DNA of 64,000 nt from positions 62,001 to 126,000 of the forward strand of contig JAOUBJ010000016.1 in assembly GCA_029860345.1 (NCBI GenBank), read 5' to 3'. A program made the translations under genes and the position numbers. The DNA comes from Candidatus Zixiibacteriota bacterium. Lineage in GTDB: Bacteria > Zixibacteria > MSB-5A5 > GN15 > FEB-12. How positions within the stretch are numbered: position 1 is the stretch's first letter; each line of letters opens with the position of its first letter. The notes beneath the pieces are model-generated. The model made no database searches, was not told the DNA's origin, and was given only the letters and a program-made list of their open reading frames with translations. Below are positions 25,391 to 34,339 of this stretch, one piece after another.

Positions 25391-26878
25391 CTATTCTACA
25401 ACTCCGAATTTGTGATGATCCGAAATAACCCAATGGTCCTCTCTCGGTGGACTCGTGAATTCGCCTAACGATATGTCCCAATTATATCTGCTGCACTTGA
25501 TACTATATTCTCCACTCTTGGCTTGAATGTGATACGTATTGAAACTACGTTGTTTCTTTGTGGGACCTGCGGTTTTGGATGCAGCTCCAGCCATTACGTG
25601 GTAAAACGGTCGAGTACTGAGATTCTGCCCGGTTTTTTCAATGCTCTTTGCTATTTCTATTAATCTTTCTCTTTCATCACGGCTGAACGCGGCGTCAAGC
25701 CTCTGCTGAATATCTTCAAGTTCGTTCTTTCCCAAACTGTCCTCCCTATCAATCCCGTGTTGAGTAAGGAGCTTGAAGACGTTTTTCTCAAATCTACTTG
25801 GATCAGCTAAACCGTTCTTGAATTCCTCAATCAGATCGTGAACAAAGCTACCGTCATCTACCCCAGATGCCCGATTGCGTTTCAATACTGTGGCAGTTAT
25901 GATATTATAAAGGGAAGTGAGTGATCTCTTTCTGAAGATTCCGCGTTTACTTCTGATTTGTTTTGGATACATTTGAATGCCTAAGATTCTTCTGAAGATA
26001 TTCAATAAGTGCCGATTCTTGCCGTTTTTTGACAATTTCTCACCATATGTCGTTGGCGTAATGTCCGAATGATGCTTGTGCCCGCATAGAAACATGTCAA
26101 TGTCACAGGAGAAAAGATCCGTAAATGCTGCCTCAGAATGGCCCAGGTGTAACAGTCTCTCTTTTTTCGCACCGGCTGGCTCAAACAGGTAATGATGTGC
26201 TGCTACTATTTTCAGGCTAGTCGCAAATACTCTGGATGGGATAAACTCCCCGGCGTGGTTTGGAACCTCTAGCTTTCCCTTCATTCCCAACTCAAACCAG
26301 GCCATTATTTGTTTTGATTGTTTACGGTTGAACTCGCCGCGAGCGACTTTGGAGATTGCTCTCTGAGCATTTAGTTTTACTCCGTGTTTTTCCTCTTTTG
26401 GATCTCCAATGTAGCACGTGTCCACATAGACTATGAATAGTGCCCTGTCGCCTTTTTGGATCCAATCATAGCGGCACGAGTTGTCGGGTGTAAACTGGTG
26501 GTGGTCAAAAACATCGTTATATTTTTCTAGGCCCCTTTGCCAGATCGATTTAGCCTTGCCTGTATCTGTAGTGTTGCAGAAGGCGTCATGATTCCCTGGG
26601 ACGATTCCCAATTTATCAGGAGACAACCTGAGGCCAGTTGAAGTGCCATCACCAACTTCGAAATCGTCGAAGAGCCAACTGTGTGCTCTCAAAAGGCTTT
26701 CTTCATCACCCCAATTGGTGAGATCACCGGTTACTATCATTTTATCTAAGTTCGTCTTCTCAACAATTCTCTGGATGTTCTTGAGCTGTTCAATTGAGTG
26801 TGTGTGTTTCCCCCTATAGTGGGCTCCGTGAGAAAAGTGTAAATCTGAAATGTGTCCTAAGATGAACTCTTCTGACAT
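25391..26878 (-). CDS. Calcineurin-like metallophosphoesterase, island cargo
   Basis: 495 aa. All five family motifs are present in order: SDLHF (D12, H14), GDLTNWGDE, GNHDAF, AAHHYLF and GHKHHSD. The first 290 residues form the catalytic domain with two metal ions. The C-terminal 200 residues have a helical stretch (RNRASGVDDGSFVHDLIEEF, and a charged segment with ERERLIEIAKSIEKT) and a final beta-rich part that I do not recognise. By eye it is AT-richer than its neighbours. It lies 19 bases after an HNH nuclease gene inside the tRNA-Asp-bounded segment, a usual site for defence or conflict genes. A nucleotide or nucleic-acid phosphoesterase role in defence is a guess. Confidence 0.85.
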   Translation of the reverse strand: MSEEFILGHISDLHFSHGAHYRGKHTHSIEQLKNIQRIVEKTNLDKMIVTGDLTNWGDEESLLRAHSWLFDDFEVGDGTSTGLRLSPDKLGIVPGNHDAFCNTTDTGKAKSIWQRGLEKYNDVFDHHQFTPDNSCRYDWIQKGDRALFIVYVDTCYIGDPKEEKHGVKLNAQRAISKVARGEFNRKQSKQIMAWFELGMKGKLEVPNHAGEFIPSRVFATSLKIVAAHHYLFEPAGAKKERLLHLGHSEAAFTDLFSCDIDMFLCGHKHHSDITPTTYGEKLSKNGKNRHLLNIFRRILGIQMYPKQIRSKRGIFRKRSLTSLYNIITATVLKRNRASGVDDGSFVHDLIEEFKNGLADPSRFEKNVFKLLTQHGIDREDSLGKNELEDIQQRLDAAFSRDERERLIEIAKSIEKTGQNLSTRPFYHVMAGAASKTAGPTKKQRSFNTYHIQAKSGEYSIKCSRYNWDISLGEFTSPPREDHWVISDHHKFGVVE

Positions 26879-26897
26879 TGAATTCTCCCTTATAGAA

Positions 26898-27260
26898 TCA
26901 CTGTGATTGTAAGTCGAACAGTCTGAAGTGGTATGTTAAGTAATCGACAAACAGATAGCTCAGAGAATACTCTGGGGTCTTGCCATGACTCAAATTGTTA
27001 CCATCATAATGAGTTACGCTAAGATTCTCAGGATTTATGGCTATTGATCCGTTATCAAATTCAGCATGATGGCTTGGGCACAGTATGATGTTCTCTTCGG
27101 TTCCTTCATGTCCTCCACCTAGAGGGCGAATGTGATGCGCCTCAGCATAGTACTCCCCGTTCGGAAGCAGTATACATTTGCCACAAATCGCATATTTCCA
27201 ATCGAAACGCCGCTTCATCCTTCGAGTGAGGTTCGTGTCGCGAATTTTGCGAGTAATCAC
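26898..27260 (-). CDS. HNH endonuclease, island cargo
   Basis: 120 aa. CGKC early in the chain, EAHHIRPLGGGHEGTEENIILCPSHHAEFD is the HNH beta-beta-alpha-metal core (catalytic His in HHIRPL, zinc Cys pairs CGKC and CPSHH). The N-terminus is basic (MITRKIRDTNLTRRMKRRFDW). The next gene begins 19 bases on, so both are probably co-transcribed. As cargo of a tRNA-flanked segment it could be a nuclease effector with the phosphoesterase, or a solitary nicking enzyme. No methyltransferase is adjacent. Confidence 0.88.
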   Translation of the reverse strand: MITRKIRDTNLTRRMKRRFDWKYAICGKCILLPNGEYYAEAHHIRPLGGGHEGTEENIILCPSHHAEFDNGSIAINPENLSVTHYDGNNLSHGKTPEYSLSYLFVDYLTYHFRLFDLQSQ

Positions 27261-27375
27261 TGTCTATACGGTTCCCCGGGGGAGAGGTGGGTTTCTCCAA
27301 AGCAAGATGTGCCCATTCGCGGTTCAGCCTGATTGCAGTTTAAAGTTAACCCCGGCGCTAACAGGGGACAAAAAA

Positions 27376-27452
27376 TGGCGGGGTTGACGAGACTCGAACT
27401 CGCGGCCTCCTGCGTGACAGGCAGGCGTTCTAACCAACTGAACTACAACCCC
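27376..27452 (-). tRNA. tRNA-Asp (GTC)
   Basis: Acceptor GGGGTTG/CAACCCC with discriminator G and encoded CCA (77 bases). Anticodon arm CCTGC-CTGTCAC-GCAGG gives GTC. T-arm CGCGAGTTCGAGTCTCG. D-arm and variable loop are standard. Its 3' 31 bases recur exactly at 24754-24784, making it the intact copy of the pair. Confidence 0.96.
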
Positions 27453-27586
27453 GATCGTATCGGTAAGTATCGGCACGATTCTCTCAAGCAATTAACACAG
27501 AGCACACAGAAGAGTGTTAGGTCCGAATGGTGCAGGAAAGCAGTACCAAACACACAACGGTCACCCGGTTCCAGTTGCCCAATATA

Positions 27587-27660
27587 TGGGCGGTACAAGA
27601 TTCGAACTTGTGACCCCCTGCGTGTAAGGCAGGTGCTCTAACCAGCTGAGCTAACCGCCC
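27587..27660 (-). tRNA. tRNA-Val (TAC)
   Basis: Acceptor GGGCGGT/ACCGCCC with discriminator A; anticodon arm CCTGC-CTTACAC-GCAGG reads TAC; T-arm ACAAGTTCGAATCTTGT. CCA is not encoded. Lies 135 bases upstream of tRNA-Asp on the same strand, so the two may be one transcript. Confidence 0.95.
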
Positions 27661-27861
27661 AAATCATGCCGATCAATCTTGTCAAAGAACCCAGCCGCAC
27701 TAAAAGCAACTGAATCACCACCGGAACCTACCCGGCTCCGAAGGCGTGATAGTATAATCAAATATCGTGAAAAAGCAAGAACTGTGATTTCAATTATCGA
27801 CCAATGTGTAGCCGACAGAACAGCCTGTCCAATAGGTCCCGGATGGGGCGGGCCAGTGCCA

Positions 27862-28365
27862 TCAGCCCTGCCGCCGCCTGGTCAGTGCCACAGCCACGGC
27901 CAGGAGGCCCGTCGCCACTATCGCCACCAGAATCCAAATACGGCTGGGATCAGTGACTTCTACGTCAAAACCAATTGCAAAAAAAGCAACCAAGCCACCA
28001 AGCAGCAAGACCAGACCGAGGATTATCAGTCCCAGGCGACCATCAAGCGAACTCACTGAGGACCGGTATGGATCGACCTCAAGATATTGATCTTGTGCAC
28101 GTTTCTCCACCCGTCGCTTGAATCGGATACGGCAGTTATCGAATTTCTCAAGCAATTCCCAGCCCGCCTTGGCCTCCTGAGCACACAAGGTGCGAACAGC
28201 TTCCGGCTTTTTGAACTTACCGGTGCTGGAACGCACGATTTTGAATTCCCACTTGTCGAGATCGTCGGATTTATAGGTGGTCATCTTTTCCTCCTCGGCT
28301 CTGTCTTTGGCAGCTTTGGCCGCCGCCGCGGCGATGATTGCTGCATTGATCGGAACATAGGACAT
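27862..28365 (-). CDS. Small membrane protein with Ala-rich N-terminus
   Basis: About 167 aa from the ATG preceded by aggagaagg (a TTG further up is less likely). After an Ala/Lys helix (INAAIIAAAAAKAAKDRAEEEK) comes a soluble region (WEFKIVRSSTGKFKKPE, EAKAGWELLEKFDNCRIRFKR) that looks like the DUF4177-like fold of small proteins which read 'EGWELV...R'. Two transmembrane helices close the chain (LIILGLVLLLGGLVAFF, WILVAIVATGLLAVAVAL). The function is unknown. Confidence 0.65.
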   Translation of the reverse strand: MSYVPINAAIIAAAAAKAAKDRAEEEKMTTYKSDDLDKWEFKIVRSSTGKFKKPEAVRTLCAQEAKAGWELLEKFDNCRIRFKRRVEKRAQDQYLEVDPYRSSVSSLDGRLGLIILGLVLLLGGLVAFFAIGFDVEVTDPSRIWILVAIVATGLLAVAVALTRRRQG

Positions 28366-28801
28366 ACCTTCTCCTCTGTTTGTTCTATATACGACCGAAA
28401 TGGCCTGAGTATTCAAAAAGATGGGGTCATGCCGTGCCGGTGTTGATCCGGCATCCAGTCCCGGGTGCTGTTATGCGATTCGCATGACAGCCGGTCGGTT
28501 TGTGGGCTGGCGTCGGGCGGGGTCGCCACGAGACCACATGAGCGATGGCGGGTTCACGCCGCGGCGCGCAGGCGAAGACGGACCCGCCCTACTTCATGCT
28601 TCGACTGCGCTCAGCATGACACGGTCAAGCCGTGTTTCTCACCCTACGGGTCAGGGGTCTCGGCGGGTGGCCGTCTCAAGCCTTGCTTGGGACGGGAAAC
28701 AATCAGAAAGTAACTACCCCCAACGCGGTTGAGGGTCCTACATGTCGAAACCTGCCTACGGCAGTCCTTCGGACCAGGGATTTCGACCTACAAGAACTGG
28801 C
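28366..28801. repeat. Non-coding repeat-rich region with dispersed hairpin
   Basis: GC-rich sequence with short inverted repeats and the phrase cttcgactgcgctcagcat (28603-28621), a kind of intergenic repeat core that also appears in related form near 29680. At 28671-28695 the stem CCGTCTCAAGC-CTT-GCTTGGGACGG forms; the same design with compensating changes lies at 63316-63340. Plus-strand frames here (28421-28732 and others) are products of the repeats, not genes. Confidence 0.5.
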
Positions 28802-29590
28802 TCAGCGCCGACCGTTCGGCCTTTGCACAACGCCACAGACCCGATAGGCTTTAGCCGTCGGCTTACGGAAGGTGTGGCACTTGTAGAATCCTTTGACGTC
28901 GAATCCGACTTGTTCGAGCATCTCAATGATGCGTGCGTTGTCGTAAGCTCGTTCGACGTGCATTTCATCGAACCGGTCCCACATCTTTCCGACTTTGATA
29001 AAGCAAGTGGTCTCACACTCGGCGGCGTTCTTTTTTTCAAGGAAGTTGTTCCGCCATATCCAGGCAATGTCGTCCTGAGCACCGGCGTAGATTTGGCCAC
29101 CCCACAAGATTCGAAGAGATGCTTCGGTGTTCATGTCAAAAATAAACCAGCCACCCGGTTCCAGATGCTCAAAGACTGAGCGGAAAGCAACTTTCAATTC
29201 GCGTGCATTCTTCAGGTAGTTCAACGAATCGTAGAAACAGGTCACCAGGTCAAAGCGACAAGTCGCTTTCCCGCGGCTATCGAGCAGCTTGAACTTTGGC
29301 AGGCTTTTTTGGTACAGTTTGATCTTGCGGCCTTTGAGTTTCTTCGCCGCCACGGCTAACATAGCCGCCGACTGATCCAGCCCCGATACGGTATACCCCC
29401 GGTCTGCGAATATCTCAAGGGCCGTACCGGTACCGCAACAGAGGTCCAGAATGTTTTTGGGTCGAATCTTGAATCGTTGGAATATCTTTTGGCAATACTC
29501 GGTCATCATGACCGAATGTTCATCGGCGCCCATCAGATCATAGACGCGGGCCAGTTGGCTGTATGGTTTGGAATTAGTGGACGGTTTCAT
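28802..29590 (-). CDS. Class I SAM-dependent methyltransferase
   Basis: Starts at MKPSTNSKPYSQLARVYDLM (ATG at 29590; the frame could begin at 29614). Motif I is LDLCCGTGTALEIFADRG, followed by GLDQSAAMLAVA (motif II acidic residue), DLVTCFYDSLNYL (motif IV) and LEPGGWFIFDMNT (motif VI). Chain length and the Y-x-x-A-x-x-Y-D start resemble the small-molecule methyltransferases such as those acting on glycine or on lipid intermediates, but the acceptor cannot be told. No operon partner. Confidence 0.85.
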   Translation of the reverse strand: MKPSTNSKPYSQLARVYDLMGADEHSVMMTEYCQKIFQRFKIRPKNILDLCCGTGTALEIFADRGYTVSGLDQSAAMLAVAAKKLKGRKIKLYQKSLPKFKLLDSRGKATCRFDLVTCFYDSLNYLKNARELKVAFRSVFEHLEPGGWFIFDMNTEASLRILWGGQIYAGAQDDIAWIWRNNFLEKKNAAECETTCFIKVGKMWDRFDEMHVERAYDNARIIEMLEQVGFDVKGFYKCHTFRKPTAKAYRVCGVVQRPNGRR

Positions 29591-29618
29591 GTACCCTTTC
29601 TTGACTATCAGCATTTTA

Positions 29619-29773
29619 CGTCATTGCGAGCGAATCCGCGTTTCGCGGATGAGCGCGGCAATCTCATGCCTCGACTCCGCTCGCCCCTCGACTCCGCTCG
29701 GGGTGACACATGTGCAACAAATCGAGATTGCCGCGTCGCCCCCGCCTGTAGCGGGAGACTCCTCGCAATGACG
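29619..29773. repeat. 155-bp palindromic MITE-like repeat
   Basis: Outer arms CGTCATTGCGAG (29619-29630) and CTCGCAATGACG (29762-29773) are perfect inverted repeats; inner arms CGCGGCAATCTC (29654-29665) and GAGATTGCCGCG (29724-29735) also pair. Short internal repeats (ctcgactccgctcg twice) fill the middle. Such 'CATTGCGAG...CTCGCAATG' elements are widespread in bacterial genomes as non-autonomous repeats. It carries no gene. Confidence 0.8.
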
Positions 29774-29883
29774 CAGCCGAGGGTTAACGGACAAACCCTG
29801 CTGTGTATTGCTCTTCGACAAATTATGCACGATCACAGGAAAGGGCAAGGTGGAGTTGGCGTATTTTTGTGGTGGCAACAGAA

Positions 29884-29913
29884 AAGGGACAACACCTTTC
29901 GGTGCTGTCCCTT
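29884..29913 (-). terminator. Terminator of the large secreted protein gene
   Basis: AAGGGACA-A-CACC-tttc-GGTG-C-TGTCCCTT is a near-perfect stem; on the minus strand it is followed by TTTTC. It lies just past the stop at 29956. The core GGGACAGCA also builds the terminator at 37647-37676. Confidence 0.8.
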
Positions 29914-29955
29914 GTTGTTTCTGGTGAGGAGAATCTACTGTGCTTATAGGCCGGA

Positions 29956-32181
29956 TCAGTTGGTGTCCGAGTCAAGGTCGGCAGCGCGATCCTCCGGTGG
30001 CCTTTTCATGTTATAGTTGCTGTGTTTCTCAAGCGGTTGACCATGGGCTATCGGATGTAGATACGTACCGATCTCTGCAGCCGGTTTGTCAATCTCATTA
30101 TCCATTCGGTTTGCGTTGGCAAAGGCGTCATGTCGGACGCCGGTCACCTGCCAGGATACTTCGATATTTGGCTTGTTTGTTCGAATGGTAAATTGGTTAT
30201 CCTGTATCTTGTCGGCAATGATTGCCTGAGCAAACTCACCAATCACAGTCAATTGGTATCGATAGTCCATGTTAAGCGCTTCGAAATAAACGGGCATAGT
30301 TACCGTTGCGAATCCGTCGGCGTCGGTTGTCACATTGCCATCATAGATGTTCTTCATTTCAGGCGACTCAACAACACTGTGCATGAGGTACCTGTTCTCA
30401 GGATCCAGCGGGTGGTCGATTCGGCTTTTTCCACCTCCCCATAAGATTGACGACTGAACGAAAATATCTCCATCGAAGTAACCCGCAGCGTCCCAAATGC
30501 TGCCGCCGAAGACGGTCGCGTAGATTCCCCACGCCCGGGGAGTTGTACTTGAATAACCATGGGCGTAAAAATACCCCCCAATGGTAGTGTCCGCAGCTGA
30601 GGCAAATCCATAGACTCCATGGGCCCTATCTCTATCGTCGTTTCCATTCGCGAGAAAGTATCCTCCATAAGTGCTGTCTGTATCGTATGCGTACCCCTTG
30701 ACTCCATAAGCTGTTTGTGAAGCTTCGCCGGCAGCGCCAGAGAGGCCATACGCCCTCGATCCTCCTAGCGCTTGGGCCCTCACTGCGTAGCAATTAGAAC
30801 CAGAAACAGTTCCCGTCGACACGGCATCGAAGAAACCGGCCGTTCCTGCTCCAGCGGTATAGAGTTCACCCCGGATGGCCTGGACCTCTGGTCTCCAGTC
30901 CGTGAATGTTGACCTTGCCACTGCCTTGACCGCTGTGGGCACGCCATAGTTACTGTTTTCTACATAGCTGTATAACCCCGTTACGTCCTCTGTGCTGTTA
31001 GTGTTCCGTTCCAGATGCATGAGCGAGATCGGCGTGCTTGTCCCTATACCGATGTTACCGTTTGATTGGAGAAAACGCATACGCGCGATTCCATCGCCGG
31101 TAGAAATGAAAACGTTGCTGGAGTCAGCATGTAAGTTTCCGACGCCGTAAGCATCACCGAAACGAATCTGCGCGTCCCCAGGAGGGGTGCGAACATCCAG
31201 TTTGGCCGTTGGGCTTGAAATCCCTATTCCTACGGCGTCTGTGGTCGTCGCCAGACTAACGGTTGAGCCACCATCGATCCAGCCGCTGCCACCGCCGGAC
31301 GGCGCCTGCCAGCTTCCCAAGCCAGTGGCATCCGAGGTCCACACAGCACCCCCCGACGCCCCGGTTGGAATCTTCAGGCCGGTGGCTTGTAACGTGCCTG
31401 CGACATCAAGTTTCTCAGCAGGCGAGCTTGTTCCAATCCCGACGTTTCCATCGGATTGGCTAATAGTAAGACGCGGGAGTCCGTCACCGGTGGCGATACT
31501 TATGCTACTACTCCCGGCAATCAGGTTTGCAACGCCGAAGCCGTCACCAAAACGAATGATGGGCTGACTCGATCCGGAACTGCGAACTTCCAGTTTCGCA
31601 TCACCGGACCCAACTGTTCCGACACCGACCCATTCTTCTTCCATATTCACATGTAGCGGCCAGGCATCGAAAGCAGACCCTTCACTAAAACTGCTTTGCA
31701 ATGTAAGATTGCTTGGAAACGTCAACCTGAAATCGTCAGCAGTGGAGCCAAGGTTGCTGGTCGTTGTCAGATCACCGGTAACCAGGCCGCCGGCGGCACC
31801 GTCGACAGATTCGGTCTGTAGGGCATAAGCAACGGATACTAGTCGGACGCGAGGCGCATACTCCGGATCGGATTCCACTTTGATTCCCAGCCAGCGCTCG
31901 GGGCCATCAAGCACGGCGGGTGTTATTGGTGAGACGCTTCCCAGCTTGACGGCGAAAAGACCATCGATCACGGGCACCGTCTGAGTTTCGGACCATTCGA
32001 CAGTTCCGCTGGACTCTGCATCGTATATTGTGAACAAAACCGAATAGTCGCCGTCGGCAATCGGATCGCCCGCAGTATCGATCAGGCGTCCCTGGTAGCT
32101 GATCATGTTTGGCACGGCCGCCACCACGGACAGAGGCAACAGGACAAGCATGGACAAGAGTAGGAGTCTTCGCAAACACAT
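29956..32181 (-). CDS. Large secreted protein with tail-fibre-like repeats
   Basis: 741 aa with a signal peptide (LLLLSMLVLLPLSVVAA, cleaved before VPNMISYQG). The N-terminal ~110 residues (ISYQGRLID, GDYSVLFTIYD, PRVRLVSVAYALQ) are the conserved head of a secreted family in this lineage. The centre holds units such as GNVGIGTSSPAEKLDV and GIGISSPTAKLDV, as in bacterial and phage tail-fibre beta-structures. The C-terminus (ENRYLMHSVVESPEM, then beta-strands) matches the body of related proteins. Probably surface-exposed. No clear enzymatic residues. The similar protein at 47613-49400 shares the head. Confidence 0.75.
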   Translation of the reverse strand: MCLRRLLLLSMLVLLPLSVVAAVPNMISYQGRLIDTAGDPIADGDYSVLFTIYDAESSGTVEWSETQTVPVIDGLFAVKLGSVSPITPAVLDGPERWLGIKVESDPEYAPRVRLVSVAYALQTESVDGAAGGLVTGDLTTTSNLGSTADDFRLTFPSNLTLQSSFSEGSAFDAWPLHVNMEEEWVGVGTVGSGDAKLEVRSSGSSQPIIRFGDGFGVANLIAGSSSISIATGDGLPRLTISQSDGNVGIGTSSPAEKLDVAGTLQATGLKIPTGASGGAVWTSDATGLGSWQAPSGGGSGWIDGGSTVSLATTTDAVGIGISSPTAKLDVRTPPGDAQIRFGDAYGVGNLHADSSNVFISTGDGIARMRFLQSNGNIGIGTSTPISLMHLERNTNSTEDVTGLYSYVENSNYGVPTAVKAVARSTFTDWRPEVQAIRGELYTAGAGTAGFFDAVSTGTVSGSNCYAVRAQALGGSRAYGLSGAAGEASQTAYGVKGYAYDTDSTYGGYFLANGNDDRDRAHGVYGFASAADTTIGGYFYAHGYSSTTPRAWGIYATVFGGSIWDAAGYFDGDIFVQSSILWGGGKSRIDHPLDPENRYLMHSVVESPEMKNIYDGNVTTDADGFATVTMPVYFEALNMDYRYQLTVIGEFAQAIIADKIQDNQFTIRTNKPNIEVSWQVTGVRHDAFANANRMDNEIDKPAAEIGTYLHPIAHGQPLEKHSNYNMKRPPEDRAADLDSDTN

Positions 32182-32571
32182 AGGATTCCTCCGGGAAGAA
32201 TTGGGTTTTCAAGCGGTACTTGATAAGGATACCAAATTTGTCCTATTCTGTCCAGTATTTTCTTGGTCAATTTTGTCCTCTTTTGTAGAGATGATGGGTC
32301 TTTGATGGGTGTGAGAGTGTACCGGTAAACTGAACCAGTGCGAAACGGTTCTCAAGAGGGACTTTATTGGAGTAATCATGCGCACGAGGAACGACAAAAC
32401 TGCCTGCCCGACATTTATGTTGACTCGGTAGGACGGTGGAGGTTTCCTCATTAATATAGAATTAGCAATCCGCCTTCGGTCCGACACGCGTGCTTCTGTA
32501 TCCGATTTGCCTGAATAATGCGCGCCTCGCCTGGTAATACTACCGAAGGTTGAAACTGAAAAGGAGTACCG
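32182..32571. other. Intergenic region between divergent genes
   Basis: About 390 bases. The part at 32220-32310 is T/C-rich (tttgtcctattctgtccag and similar runs) and may hold promoter or leader of the secreted-protein gene; the rest precedes nfeD. Minus frame 32209-32487 has no site and looks random. AAGGAG at about 32560 is the nfeD ribosome-binding site. Confidence 0.35.
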
Positions 32572-33012
32572 ATGTCCACAATGTTTTGGGTTTGGCTGAC
32601 GGCGGCAGTTGTCTTTCTGATTCTGGAGCTGATGACGCCAACCTTTGTATTCGCCTGCTTTGTGGTCGGCTCGGTTGTCGCCGGAGCCTTTGGTTATTTC
32701 TATCCGGAGAGCTACTACTGGCAGGTCGGCATTTTCGTATTGCTGACCACGGTGTTGCTACCCTTGACCAGAACGCTGGCCAAAAAGATTACCAAAGAGT
32801 CGCCGGAGAAATCCAATATTGACGCCCTGATCGGCAAGGTTGCCCTGGTCACCAAAGCAATCGATCCCGACCTGGGTGGACAGGTGAAGATCGAAGGTGA
32901 AGTCTGGGCGGCGCGCGCGGACGAACAGATATCGGAAAATGAAAAAGTCAGAGTGGTCAGTATCTCCGGGACAAAAGCCCACGTGGAGAGACTGTCTGAT
33001 ACAAAGGAGTAA
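32572..33012 (+). CDS. nfeD: NfeD-family membrane protein
   Basis: 146 aa with three hydrophobic segments (FWVWLTAAVVFLILELM, FVFACFVVGSVVAGAFGYF, WQVGIFVLLTTVLLPL) and a C-terminal OB-fold (NIDALIGKVALVTKAIDP, VKIEGEVWAAR) of the NfeD-short type. It lacks the ClpP-like protease domain of long NfeD. Such proteins pair with SPFH proteins, as here with only a 3-base gap. The pair organises membrane microdomains. Confidence 0.92.
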   Translation: MSTMFWVWLTAAVVFLILELMTPTFVFACFVVGSVVAGAFGYFYPESYYWQVGIFVLLTTVLLPLTRTLAKKITKESPEKSNIDALIGKVALVTKAIDPDLGGQVKIEGEVWAARADEQISENEKVRVVSISGTKAHVERLSDTKE

Positions 33013-33015
33013 AAC

Positions 33016-33984
33016 ATGAATCCCGCATTAGCAGTAGCTCTGGGCGTGGCGGTCTTATTCGTCATCATCCTGGTGTCGATGTCGATACGCATCATTCGCC
33101 CGTTTGAAAAAGGTCTAATTGAACGACTGGGCAAGTATCAACGGTTGCTCGATCCCGGGTTGAACATGATCGTACCGTTTTTTGATACGGTCATCAAGGT
33201 CGACATGCGTGAGGTGGTGCTCGATGTACCACCACAGATGGTGATAACGAAAGACAACGTCAATGTCGAAGTCGATGCCATCATCTATTGTCAGGTCACC
33301 GACCCGGTTCGGTCACGGTATGAGATCGCCAATTACATCGTTGCCGCCACCAAGCTGGCCCAGACGAATCTGCGTAACGTTATCGGTGAGATGGACCTGG
33401 ATGCCTGTCTCTCCTCCCGTGACACGGTCAACGCCCAGCTTCGTGACGTTCTCGATGAAGCTACCGACAAGTGGGGGGTGCGAGTCAATCGCGTCGAGAT
33501 GCAACGGATCGACCCGCCGCGAGATATTACCGATGCGATGAGTCGCCAAATGAAAGCCGAACGTGATAAGCGGGCGACTATCCTCGATGCTGAAGCTGTT
33601 CGACAGTCTGATATCACCAAGGCCGAGGGATACAAACAAGCGAAGATTCTCGAAGCCGAGGGTAACGCCGAGGCGGTGAAAAAGAGAGCCGATGCCGAGA
33701 TGTACCGTCAGGAAACTGTGGCCAAAGGTGAGGCTCAAGCGATTCTCAATGTATTCAACGCCATTCACGCCGGAAAGCCGGACGAGAACCTGATCACTTT
33801 GAAGTATCTCGAGATGTTACCGAAACTGGCCGAAGGTGAAGCCAACAAGATTTTCCTGCCGTATGAAGCGTCCGGGATCATTTCATCTCTGGCCGCCATG
33901 GTGGAAGGTATCAAAGGCAAGGCTGACGGCCCGGCCAAGACAGATGCGGCCGTGGCGCCCGCCCAAAACGTGGAAGCAGATTGA
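33016..33984 (+). CDS. SPFH/stomatin-family membrane protein (slipin/QmcA-like)
   Basis: 322 aa: an N-terminal membrane hairpin, then [29 protein letters not shown], and the band-7 core to about residue 175. A long coiled coil follows ([32 protein letters not shown]) and a hydrophobic C-terminus ([13 protein letters not shown]). Oligomerises on membranes and works with the upstream NfeD. Function in this organism unknown; relatives control protease access and membrane stress. Confidence 0.93.
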   Translation: MNPALAVALGVAVLFVIILVSMSIRIIRPFEKGLIERLGKYQRLLDPGLNMIVPFFDTVIKVDMREVVLDVPPQMVITKDNVNVEVDAIIYCQVTDPVRSRYEIANYIVAATKLAQTNLRNVIGEMDLDACLSSRDTVNAQLRDVLDEATDKWGVRVNRVEMQRIDPPRDITDAMSRQMKAERDKRATILDAEAVRQSDITKAEGYKQAKILEAEGNAEAVKKRADAEMYRQETVAKGEAQAILNVFNAIHAGKPDENLITLKYLEMLPKLAEGEANKIFLPYEASGIISSLAAMVEGIKGKADGPAKTDAAVAPAQNVEAD

Positions 33985-34013
33985 TCCGAACCTTGGGGAG
34001 GGGTTTTAGGAGG

Positions 34014-34043
34014 CCGGGTGGTTTAGGCCACCCGGACTTTTTG
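34014..34043 (+). terminator. Terminator of the nfeD-SPFH operon
   Basis: CCGGGTGG-tttagg-CCACCCGG followed by actttttg, 30 bases after the SPFH stop. The next 300 bases before the glycosyltransferase hold no gene that I can support. Confidence 0.9.
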
Positions 34044-34339
34044 TTATCAAAGTACCTTGTCTTTGTGCATCGACCATGCGATCGAGCAATGGTCGCATCG
34101 CATTCGCAGGTCACATTCGACCTCAAGGCCAAACCGTGATCAGCCGATACCTATACAATGTCGGTCATCGGATATACCGGCAGTAGTTTAGACAGTGTAA
34201 AGAACATAGGAGCTGATTCTGCAACCTATCCCCAAATTGACAAATCGGTCCGGCACGATGCTTCCGATCTCGACCAGGCGGACTTCTGATACCGGAGCAA
34301 ATCAGCCAAACTACGAGTACCCACGGGAGCCCTGACCTT

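Noticed and set aside
28421-28847. Several plus-strand frames (up to 103 codons)
   Set aside because: They lie in repeat-rich GC DNA and overlap each other in different frames without sites.
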